Positions 21,606-33,300 of a stretch of DNA of 64,000 bases are shown here, piece after piece. Within the stretch, counting starts at the first letter, position 1. Every line of letters starts with the position of its first letter. The position numbers and the translations under genes were made by a program. The stretch covers positions 249,377 to 313,376 of the forward strand of contig VXBP01008209.1 in the NCBI GenBank assembly GCA_013400115.1, written 5' to 3'. The stretch is from Rhinopomastus cyanomelas. Taxonomy: Eukaryota > Chordata > Aves > Bucerotiformes > Rhinopomastidae. Under the pieces are notes generated by a model, which did not search any database, was not told the origin of the DNA, and worked only from the letters and a program-made list of their open reading frames with translations.

Positions 21606-24345
21606 TCAGAGCAGGGTGATCTCGCTGGGCGGCAGCGTCAGCCTCTTCTCGCGGGCACCCAACAGCTTCTCCATGTGTGCGGCCACCACGCGGCACAGCT
21701 CCAGGCCCTGCCGAGGGGAAGGGGACACCAATGGAGTGGCCATGATGCCACCGTGGGACCCCCCGGTGGGACCCTCCTCACCTGCCCAGAGTGCCCCACC
21801 ACCACAAACCTGTTCCAGCTGGAGCTGGGTGATGCCATGGGCCAGGAGGTCGCCCAGGGTGATCTCCACGTAAGGGGAGCTGGATCCAGCTGTCGGGCGC
21901 TGCGTCCGCATCGACTGGATCTCGTTGAGCGAGAACTTGGCGATGGGCTCCTGGGTTGGGGGTGTGGGAGGGGATGGACAAGATGGAGGTGACCTGTGTG
22001 CCCCAGGGACCCCACCAAGGGGACTGAGGCCTGGAGAGGGTGGCTTCTTGGGACCAAATTTGAGGAACCTGCCCCATGCAGAGCAGGATGTCACCTTCAT
22101 CACATCTCATGGTGCTCAGTGCTCATAGGACCCCCTGTGCCCCCCGCTCTGAGCCCCTCACAACCCCCCACCTACGTGGGTCTCCTTGCTGAGGAAGTTG
22201 AGGCCGTTCTGGTTGACGGCCAGGATGCAGGGGGAGACGATGGCGTTGTTGCTGCAGCTCTGGATGTAGAAGAAGGACGACCCAAACATGGGGTAGGCAC
22301 TGAGCAGCCCTGCAGGAGGAGGATGGGGGTGGTCAGCACCCCGCAGGATCACAGAGCCATCATCTTGTCCCCATCATCTCGATCACCTCCCCATTAGAAA
22401 CATGTCCTCATCTCCCCATTTGCACCATGTCCTCACCCTCATCCTCTCCATCACCTCCCCATGAGCACCATGTCCTCATCTCCATAATCTCCCCATGAGC
22501 ACCACGTCCTGGTCCTCATCATCGCCATCACCTCCCCATTAGCACCATGTCTTTGACCCCATAGTTTCCCCATTAGCACCACGTCCTCCTCTCCATTGCC
22601 TCCTCATTAGAACCATGTCCTCATCCCCATCATCTCCCCACGAGCACCATGTCCACATCCCCATCATCTCCCCACGAGCACCATGTCCTCATCCGCATCA
22701 TCTCCGCATGAGCGCCAGGTCTTCATCCCCCATGGCTTCCCCATTAGCGTCACCTCCCTATCCAGTGGCCTCTCACCCAGGACCTGTGCCCTGGCCTGGT
22801 GGGCACTGAGTGCCTGGGCTTGCTGGACGTGCTGGGTCACCATGTGGAGCCAGGCCGGGGCCGGCACCAGGCGGAAGAGCTGCGGGGGGATGTAATCCTG
22901 CACCTCCCGCCTGTGGGGAGCCGGGGGGTCAGCTCTGGCCAGCAACTCCCTCAGCCCACCAGGCCCTGCCCTCCCCAGCCCTGAGGTCGTACGCGGTGGG
23001 GAGGTGATGGTGGTCCTTGGCTCGGTGCTGGAGGGCGGCCAGCTTGGCCACGTGCGGGAAGTGCTGCTCTGCCGGCCTCGCCGGCGGCAGGATGGTCAGC
23101 AGCCCCTTGAGGTAGTCAGGGAGCACCTGGAGTGGGGACAGAACACGGGGGGACGTGTCTTGGGTGCGGGACGGGGACGCGTGGAGGTAGCCCCCCCTGG
23201 CAAGGGCATGCAGTGGGGTGGCCTGACCTGGTTGTAGTGGACGGTGACGTAGAGCTCGTTGTCGAACTTGAGCGGCTGGCCCCAGACCACCCGGCGGCAC
23301 CAGAAGGCGTAGCCGGCGTCGCGGCGCTCCGTCTCGGCGGCCACGTCCAGGACGTACTCGCGGTGGGTCAGCGGCCGCACGCTCTGCCCTGCGCCGCCGC
23401 CACCGGAGCCTCAGCGCGGCCGCCAGCCCCACGGGGACGCGGCGTGCCCGTCCCAGGCAGCCCCCCACTCACCTCGGTCGGTCACCACGAAGAGGATGTA
23501 CTCGTCGAAGGCCTCCGGGTGCTGCAGCCCCATCTCGCAGCACAGCTCCTCGATCACGTCCAGGGCCATCTGCGCGTGGGGACAGGCGCTTGGGGTGCTG
23601 ACACCCCCCCACCAGCGGGCTGGGTGCTGCCACCAGTGGGTCCTGCGCTGAGGAGCATCCCCTGTGGCTTCTGGAGGAGGGACCTCCCTTTCCTGCAGTC
23701 CCCTGGGGACAGCAACCCCCCCACCCTACCCCTCGGGGTGCTCGCAACCGGGTCTCTGTCTCACCGAGCACGTCTTGATCTTGAGGTGCTTCTCGACGCC
23801 GCCGGGCAGGAGGAAGAGCTGGCGCTTGGCGCTGCGTCCTGCCTGCGGGGAGAGGGGGGGAGCCCTCTGCACAGCAGGACCCCAAAGGACGTCCCACATC
23901 CTCCAGTCGTCCCGTAGAGGTCGACCCGTGTCTTCCCCATCCCATCTGGAAGCGCCGCCACCTCCCCCCAGCACTGGGGACCCCCACAAATCTTGGGGCA
24001 TCTCTGAAGTGGCACCCTAAAGGGACTGTGTGCTCTGTGCCAGCGTGGGGTCATCAGCTCGGCTCCGGAGTGGGGTCCAGGGGGACACTCTAAGCCCATG
24101 GGGGGGATCCTGAGCCCTTGAGGGGATCCTGAGCCCATTAACAGGATCCTGAGCCCATCAGGGAGATCATGAGCCCATCGGGGTGATCTGGAACCTCTAG
24201 GGTGGATCTCAAGCTGGCACCAGCCCTGCCCCATGAGCGCCCAGTCTCACCACCATGGCCCTGAGCTCCATGCTGGTGGGGAAGAGTCTTCGGCCGCCAA
24301 ACTGGAGGGTCTTCTGCAGGTTTTGCTCACAGGCTTTGGCGATGC
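21606..24345 (-). CDS. MYO15A: MYO15A exons 57-65: C-terminal FERM domain and PDZ ligand
   Basis: Exons: 24251-24345, 23765-23842, 23473-23569, 23228-23388, 22993-23126, 22777-22910, 22176-22309, 21810-21950 and 21606-21707 (TGA 21606-21608). They encode IAKACEQNLQKT, LFLLPGGVEKHLKIKTC, LKFDNELYVTVHYNQ and MFGSSFFYIQSCSN, all close to the mammalian FERM sequence. The protein ends EKRLTLPPSEITLL; in mammals this C-terminal motif binds a whirlin PDZ domain, and the conserved end argues that whirlin binding is kept. The exon 64 donor is GTTTGT, weaker than its neighbours. Confidence 0.96.
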
Positions 24346-27300
24346 CTGGTTGGGGGGGATGAGGAGTGGGCTGAAGGACAGGGGCTGAGCCACAGCGTTG
24401 ACTGTGCTGAAGCACCTCAGGAGCTTTGTGTGACACCCTTGGGTGCCCTTCCCCGCTCTGCAGCCAGCACCCACCCTGGAAAGGCAGCTCTGGGTGGCTG
24501 CTGGCATCCTGCAGGAAGGCCAGGAGGAAGGGCCAGAGCACCTCAGAGCACCTGTAGTAGGCAGCGAGGATGTAGAGCAGCCTCCAGCCCCTCTGGCAGC
24601 TGTCCCTGCAGGAAGAACCAGGGCTGAGCCCGTGGGGAAGGCACCCGTGGGTCTGTCGGCACCCATCATCCCAGGGGGCTGCACAGCCTAGTGCCAGGGT
24701 GGGATCCCCCCGGTGTCTCCCCATGTTGGGAGCCCAGGCAGGGACCGGTGGGGTGCGGGGACTCACGGCTTGGAGCTGGCGTTGCTGGTGAGCTGTTTGA
24801 CGATCTGGCAGTAGACCTCATCCCGCAGGACCTCGTGCTCCCCGCACAGCTTGGGGGACAGGGCTGGCGTCACCCCAGCTGCCACCCGGCGCCCAGGTCA
24901 CCCCCCACCCAGCACCCCAGCAGCGGGGGGGTTTACCCTGAGGATGGTGCAGACGACGTCCAGCTCCGTCTGCCCTCGCAGCGGGTAGTCGCCCATGAAC
25001 TTCATCACAGCTAGGGGTGACAAGGGCCACCCAGTGACACCAGTGACCCCGTCCCTTCCCCAAGGACACACTCCCCTGGGTATGGGCAGCATCCCAGGCA
25101 CTCGGGGTGGTGGGGCCAGCGGAGCAGAGCACCCCTCTGGGCCACCTTATCCATCCATCCGGGTGCTGCCCTCACCCTCCTGCAAGGACGGGGCTGGGGC
25201 CAGCCCCTGGGGCAGGGGGATCGGGGTGTTTGCACCCCCACACCTACCCTGGAAAGCCTCAGCAGCCATTTTGCTGGTGCCACCATCCACAAACTCAATG
25301 AGTGACTCCTGGATGGGGACCTGGAGGGGAAGGAGGAGGAGGAACTGAGACAGGATCAGCTCCTAGGGGCAGCCAAAGGGATGGGATGCGGGGTGAGGTG
25401 GCACTTGGGGATCTCCTGAGCACCTCGAGGTGGGGGGCACCTCCAGAGGACATTGGAGACACCCCGTTTCTCCTCACCTTGGTGAAGGACAGCATCTCCA
25501 GCAGGTTGGGCACATCCCTCTTAGCCTTGGTCCCGCCGGATTCCCTGGCATTGGGCAAGACAAAGGGCTTTGCTGGGAACGGGTGGCCACCCGTGGGGTG
25601 CTGCCACCCCGCCCCCGGGCACTCACGGGCTCCCGAGCCGAGCTGCACGGAAATGCCGCTGGGCAAACGCCAACATGGGGAAAGTCCCCGCTGCGGCTGC
25701 GAGCCGCCGGCTACCGTCTTCCTCCGGAGCCTCGGCAGAGGTGATGCTGGCAGGGGATCCCTGCGGAGCGGGATGGTGGGCGCCGGGCAACAGCTGGCAC
25801 CGGGCTGGCAGCGGGGTGCGGGGGTGCTCTGGGACTGGCACCCACCTCGGTTTTGCGGTCCAGCTCCCGAGCCACAGCAGCGGAGGCCACGGCCACGGCT
25901 ACGGCTGCCGGAGCTGCCACTTTGCCCTGCTTGTCCCGGGGCTCCTCTTTCCTCGCCGCCGGCAAGTGGACGAAGTCAGGGGCTGCCACCGGCTGGACGT
26001 AGTCGGCGGGGAAGAGCCCTGACCTGCCGTGGATGGCCCCGAACTTCCACCCTGCATCGGGTAGATGGGTGGGGATGGGTGGCCCCGGGCTGGCAGCCCT
26101 GGGAGTCACCCCACAAAAAGCCCCTCTTTGCTCCCTGTGGAACCCCAAGTCCCTTCCGGGGGTCTAGCAGAGGGTTTCAGGTGGAAAGGGCTGTGGTTTG
26201 GGGTTGCTCAAGGTAAAGGGGTCCTAAAACCCTCCAGATGGGAACCGTAGGGAAGCATCTCCCTGCAGCAGACGCTCCAAAGACCCCAAACCGTCCTGCT
26301 GAGGGGTGGTAGAGGCAGGCTCCTGCCCCGTCCCCTGCTCCCAGGAGAGGATGTGGCTTAGGGACACTCGTGGGGACAGCACAGCACCCACCAAAGTCCT
26401 GGGTGCCCGTCTTCAGCTCCTCCAGGTACATCACCTTCTTGCGCACCACGCAGCCGCAGTAGTGGTCTGTGGGGGCATCTCGGGGGTCACGGGATGCCAG
26501 CCCGGGGCATGGCCACCTCCGAGGCTGGTGATGCCATCAAGCCAGCCCCCTCAGTGTCGCTGTTTGGGTTTAGGGGGGGCTGTGGGGGGATCCACTCACC
26601 TCTCTCAGGGGGCTCTAGCGGCTGCAGATGGATGATGTCCCCTTTGTGGAAGCTGAGCCGGCTCTTGTCCTCGGGGCTGTAGTTCCTCACGGCCACCACG
26701 TACTGGGAGTCCTGGGCACAGCGGGGCTGGCACAGCCTGGGCGCATAGGGGTGGGACACCCCCACACCCCACCCAACGCAGCTGCAGGACCACCGCAGGG
26801 TGACCCTGCTCCGACCCCCTCCGCACCCCAGGCACATTCACGGTCACGGGGTGCCCTTTGCTGCCCACACCAACCCCACAAACGTGGGCACACAGCCTCT
26901 GGCTGTGCCCCCAGCCACCCCCTGGCCCAGCCCTGGAGCACCCCCCACCTTCCTCAGCTCCGTAATGAAGTGGTCGACCATGACCTTGACCTGGGGGGCT
27001 TTGGGGGAGAAGAGGATGAGCTTCTCGCTGCGCAGGTTGAACTCCAGCATGTTCCTGGACGGGGTGGTCACGAAGAGCACGTCGGTGAAGCTGGGGCAGG
27101 ACGAAGGGAGGCTGAAACACCCAGCACCCACAGCACCCACCCCACCTTGAGCACCCCGTGGGGCTCCTCACCCCTACCTGTACACCCGCAGCACCCGCAG
27201 CTGCTCCCCGGCCACGTTGGTGCCCTTCACCAGCCGCAGCAGCTTGATGCCGGTGTGGGACACAGCCAGGATCTGCACGGCCGTCCCCACGCTGCCCTGA

Positions 27301-30300
27301 GGGCAGGGATGCTGCCTCAGATGGGGCGGGCTGGTGGGGGCACAGGGCTGTGGGGTCCCACCAACCCCACGGAGGGATCCTCACCGTGGCAGGGAAGAGG
27401 CGGGAGAAATAGACCTCACAGCCGTCCCGGGCTGCAGCGATGATCTCCCTCTTGACGCTTTCGGTGGCCACGGGGCTGAAGGAGTCCAGTTTGTTCTCAG
27501 CTGCGGGAGGAATGTCCTGTGGTCAGTGTCCCCTGGTCCCCAAGAAGGGTCTGGACAGGGTGAGAGCAGAGCTCATCCCTTTCCGAAGCCTGGGAGAACT
27601 GTGATGGAGAAGTGTCTCCCCATCCCATCCCATCCCATCCCATCCCATCCCATCCCATCCCATCCCATCCCATCCCATCCCATCCCATCCCATCCCATCC
27701 CATCCCTCCACCCATCCATCCATCCATCCATCCATCCATCCAATTCCTCCCATTCATCTCTCCATCCATCCCATCCCTCCACCCATCCATCCATCCATGC
27801 ATCCTATCCCTCCCCTCTACTCATCCATCCATCCATCCCATCCGTCCACCCATCCATCCATCCATCCCTCCATCCCTCCCTGCAGGCTGAGACCAGACAC
27901 AACTCATGACTCTTGTGTAGCCCTAAGATCAGAGGGTGCTCGTTGCCTTTGGAGGCCAAACCATCCTGGCAGAGCCTGGGCAGTGCCGGCTGTGGTTTGG
28001 AGCTGCCCAGGAGGTTGAGGCTGGAAGTGGATGCGTGTGAGACCTCCCCCACCCCAGCCCCAGTTGACCCCCTCCAGCCCCACAGGGCGGGGGGCCATGG
28101 GTTACCGAAGAGGGCTTTCAAGCGGATCCGCTCCTCCTGGCTGATGCGGATGCAGGTGTCGGAGAGCGTGTCGTTGAAGATCTGGGGACAAAGGGGATGA
28201 GGAGCAGCATGGAGGAGGATTCCTCAGCTCCTGGGACAAGCCCCGGTTGAGCTGTGGGGTCAAGGCTGAGCTTTGGGGTTGAGCTCTGTGGTCAAGCTTG
28301 AGCTTTGGGGGCAATGCTGGGCTTTGGGGTCAAGCTCGGGCTTTGGGGCCAGCTCGGTGCGTCACCTGGCGGAAGATGAGGTCGAGCAGCAGCGGGTTGT
28401 TGATGCTGTCCTTGGGGTAGAAGACCTGCCAGGCGAAGATGCCACCCCGCAAGGGCCTCGGTGGGGAGCCCCCTTGGTCCCCCGTCACCGTGGCACCTCG
28501 TGTCCCCCCTCCCCGCACCTCTTTGCGGATGTAGATCTTCCAGGGCGCGTTGTGGTAGGAGTAGAAGTCCTCGCTGCAGCTCTGGTGCAGCTGGGTCTGG
28601 ACCTGCTGCCCCTCGGAGGGGAGTTCCCGTGAGACAAACACTGGGGTGGGGGGGACACAGAAAACCCTGGTGGGGGACCCCTCTCCGCTGGGGGAAGCGG
28701 AGGTGTGAAGGGGTTTGCTGGGCATCGCCGTCATCCCGTGAGGATGCTGCAGCTGGACACAGACCTGGCCACATCGGGCACCCCCCGGTGCCACCACAGA
28801 GGATGAGGGGACCCCCGCCTCCCCGCAGCGGCTCTGCTCTGCAATACCTGGGGGCCGGGGGGCTGCTGGACGCCACGTTGGAGCTCGCGGCGAGTGCCTG
28901 CGGCTGCTGGTGACCAGCTTCACCGTGGCCACTGTCTCCTTGGGACCCTACAGGGCAGAGTCATGGGGTGAGGTCAGGGCTGGCGGCTCCCCCAGGCCAG
29001 CCGGTGTGGGGGGCACTGGGGTGGGCACTGCCCTACCAGCGGCGCTGGCACTCGGGCTACCGAGAGCTGCTCCTTCAGGATCTGCATGGCCTCCTCGTGG
29101 GGGTCCTGCTTCTTCCCAAAGAGCTTGCTGTGGAGACAGCCCCCCGTGTAGTTTGCACCCCATATCACCTGCACCCACATGAGCAGCACCCTATGTTGTC
29201 TGCGCCCCATACTGCCTGCACCCCACGCTGCCTGCAGACTGGCATCACCTTCACCTTGGCATCACCATACCCCCAGCATCACCCTCACCCCACATCCCCT
29301 GTACCCACCTCATATTACCTGTATCTTGGCACCCCCTGCACCCTGGCATCACCCACACCCGCAGAATCACCCACATCCCACATCCCCTGCACTCTGGCAT
29401 CACCCACACTCCCAGCATCACCCACATCCCACATCCCCTGCACCCTGGCATCACCCACACCCGCAGAATCACCCACATCCCACATCCCCTGCACCCTCGC
29501 ATCACCCACACACCCAGCATCACCCACATCCCCTGCACCTATGAGGTGCAGACAAGCAGGTGAAGCCCACGGTTCATTGGTGGGGCCGTGGCTGGGTCCC
29601 GGGGGGCCGTGGGTGGCACCTGTGGGGCTGGGTGCCGCGGGGGGCCGGCTGGCACTGGCGGATGATGTTGCGGATGTCGTGCGTGGGTCGTGGGAAGTGC
29701 TCTGAGTTGAGCCGGGAGTGCTGCACCAGCTCGCCCGGCCACCGTCGGCCCACGGCTGCTGTGGGGCCAAGCAGTGGGGTTCAGTGGGGTCACGGCTCGG
29801 TGACCGCGTTGCTGCCCCACTGCGCTGGGCACCCCTTACCAGGCTTCTGCGAGTAGGGCCGGGGCTGGGGGACGTGGGCTGGCGTCCCCGCTGCTGCTCT
29901 GCCCTACAAGGAACCCCACACCGTGAGCACCCAGCACCCCCAGCTGCCCAGGACAGCTGCCCTCTCCCACCCCCTGCCCCACTGACCGGGGATGCAGGTG
30001 GCCGGTGGCCATCGGCCTGGGGCTGTGGGATTGGGGCTGCCTCCGCAACTGCAATGGCAAAGGGGGGAGAGCTCAGCACCCCCCAACCGCATAACAGGGC
30101 CGTGGGGCACCGGGTGCAGTGATCAGGGGCTGGGTGGGGACGCTGAGGCAGGGAGGTGGTCAGGGCACACTCACTCCTTGGCTGACGGGTCTCAGTGGGG
30201 ACGGGGGGTCCTCTCCGCTCAGCGTCACCCCCGCTGTCCGCCCCTCCTGTGCCCCCTCTCCCCTTTATCCTCTGCATGACAGCGGCCGGCTTCTCCAGCT

Positions 30301-33300
30301 CCTGGGCAAGAGGGCACAGAGGGTACCTCTGGGTGTCACCTGCACCCCCCCAGGATGCTGGGTTCTCCTGCCCTGGGTGTGGGGTCACCCTGCTCACCCC
30401 ATTGCCGTAGGAGAGCACGGGGTCAAAGAGGCTGTCAAGGTATCGGTCCAGAACCTTCTGGCTGCGCTGCTCCCCAAACTCCCCGTCTGCTGGGGGCAAG
30501 GAGGGATGAGCCTCCGGACCCCCCACCACGGCAGGGTGTCCCCAGCACCCGCTCCGGCACAGGGCCCTACCGTGGGGGTGGTAGGTGTCCGGGGATGGCA
30601 GCGTGGGGGCTTTCACAGCCGGCGGGGGCGGCACTTCGTCCAGATCCAAGCTGTGTCCCAGCACCCTGCAGAGGACATGGCGAGAGCAGAGATGCTCATC
30701 CCATTCCCAAGCCTGGTAGGACTGTGATGGAGAGAGAGGTGTTCCTCCATCCACTTGTCCCTCCATCCCTTCATCCATCTTCCATCCATGCATCTATCCA
30801 CCCATCCATCCACCCATCCTTCCATCCACCTGCTCATCCAACCCAACTGTTCATTTCTCTATCCACACCTCCCATCCATCCCGAGAATCATGGACTCATC
30901 TACCTGTCCATCACATCTATCCAGCCATCTCTTCTTCCATCTGTTCCAACTCTCAACCCATCCTATTCATCCATCCCATCCATCCCATCCATCCATTCCA
31001 TCCCATCCCCTCCTTCCTACCCATCCATCCATCCCATCCCATCCCATCCCATCCCATCCCATCCCATCCCATCCCATCCCATCCCATCCCATCCCATCCC
31101 ATCCCATCCCATCCCATCCCATCCCATCCCATCCCATCCCATCCCATCCCATCCCATCCCATCCCATCCCATCCCATCCCATCCCATCCCATCCCATCCC
31201 ATCCCATCCCATCCCATCCCATCCCATCCCATCCCATCCCATCCCATCCCATCCCATCCCATCCCATCCCATCCCATCCCATCCCATCCCATCCCATCCC
31301 ATCCCATCCCATCCCATCCCATCCCATCCCATCCCATCCCATCCCATCCCATCCCATCCCATCCCATCCCATCCCATCCCATCCCATCCCATCCCATCCC
31401 ATCCCATCCCATCCCATCCCATCCCATCCCATCCCATCCCATCCCATCCCATCCCATCCCATCCCATCCCATCCCATCCCATCCCATCCCATCCCATCCC
31501 ATCCCATCCCATCCCATCCCATCCCATCCCATCCCATCCCATCCCATCCCATCCCATCCCATCCCATCCCATCCCATCCCATCCCATCCCATCCCATCCC
31601 ATCCCATCCCATCCCCTGGGAGCCAGATCACAGGATCATGGAACATTCAGGTTGGAAAAGACCCTTGGGATCATCAATCATCAACCCCCCTCCCCAAAGC
31701 TGACCTCCGAGCCACCCCAGGAGCCCACCCCACCCACCAACCAGCCCCCATCCATCGTGGTGCCAGCGTCATCCCCACCCCAGCCCCACAGCGGTCCCCG
31801 TCCCTGCCCGGGTACCTACGCCCGCCTGTCCCTGCCGTGGCCCTCGGCCCCTTCCCACGCGACAAGGAAGCAGGACTTCTGCTTGGGGAATCCCCGCAGC
31901 AGCTCCAGGTCGGAGATGAGGTCCAGGACGTAGTCGTGACCGGCCAGCTCAGCCCACTGGGCGCCTGCCTTCATGGCCACGGACCAGCCGCGCCAGCCCT
32001 CTGCCAGCCCCCTGCCAACAGTGGGACGATGGGCACAGGATGCCAGTGGGACACCCCAGCTCCGTGGGGTCACCCTTGTGTGCTCGCCCCCCTGGGTGGG
32101 GGGTCCTAGGGGGGGTACCTGTACTTGAGGACATCCCCCGCCAGGTCCTCTCCAGTGCTCCACGAGTGGACTGGGCAGGAGAACTGGTCACCTGAGGGGC
32201 AGACGGGCAGCAAGCGGGTCACACCGGTGCCCATGAACGGCAGCGGGGTGGTTGGGCCGTGCCCCCAGCCCCCCACCGCACCGTTGAAGCAGTGGAGGTC
32301 CAGTGCCATACTGGCCTGGCGCCGGTTGGCCGTCCATTCAAGCAGCGATGGCGGGAAGGTGCGGGCGGCTGCGGCTCCCAGCTGGGACCGTGCCATGGCG
32401 TGCATCAGCTTGCGCTGGCACACCGGCTTGTAGCCCGCAAAGGCGTAGTCAGACACGAACCTGCGGGGAAGGGACCCCAGGCAGCATCCCCAGGCCCCCG
32501 CGCCAGCCTGGCCGGGGTGATCCCAGAGGGAGGCAGGTGTGAGCCCTGGGCACAGGTGCCAGGCTGGCCCTGGGCACCATGGAGGGATGGAAAAGCATCT
32601 CTGTAGGCATCTGGGCACCATCCCTGGGCACTGGCTCAAGGGATCTGGGCACAACCCTTGGCTACTTGTGCCACACTGGCCCAGGGGAGCCAGGAGGGAC
32701 CTCAGAGCATCCCCAGCGGGACCTGGACACCACCCCTGGGCACAGAGCCGGCCCAAGGGATCCTGGAGGGATGCGGGCAGCATCCTCACACTGATGTGCC
32801 AGGCTGTCCTGGAGAGCCCAGTACGGGTGCCCAGCCGTTCCCAAGGGTCCTGGCCACCCCCAGGGGTCCCAGCCAGCCCCAGTGCCCGTCCCCATCCCCA
32901 GCTCACTTGAGCAGGTACTTGGCGAAGGCGGCCGAGGGCGGGAAGGCGCTGAGGCAGGTGGCCAGGAGTAGCCAGCCCCGCTCCTCGTTGTTGACGTTGG
33001 TGTTGCGCCAGACCTGGTTGGCGGCTTGTGCCAGGAGCTCGTCCCGTAGCCCCGGCGCCGACAGCCCCTTCTGCACGATGTAGTTGCCGAAGAGGGTCTC
33101 CTGTTTGCCGCCCAGCCCCGGGTCCCCCATGAACCGCATGATCTGCCGTCGGGGGCCACCAGGTCATCCCACTGAGCCCTAGGCTGGGTGCCCCCACGCC
33201 GGGTGCCCGGTGCCATCCCACGTACCAGCTGGAAGAGGCTGAGGGCCTCGTGGCGCAGCTCCTCGTCCAGCCGGGTCAAGGGGGCTTTCAACGGGGCCGT

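Noticed and set aside
30355..32109. 584-codon plus-strand frame with HPIPS repeats, and minus-strand GWDGM-repeat frames of more than 200 codons
   Set aside because: They are translations of the ATCCC pentamer array, which is open in several frames by its composition, and they overlap MYO15A exons and introns.
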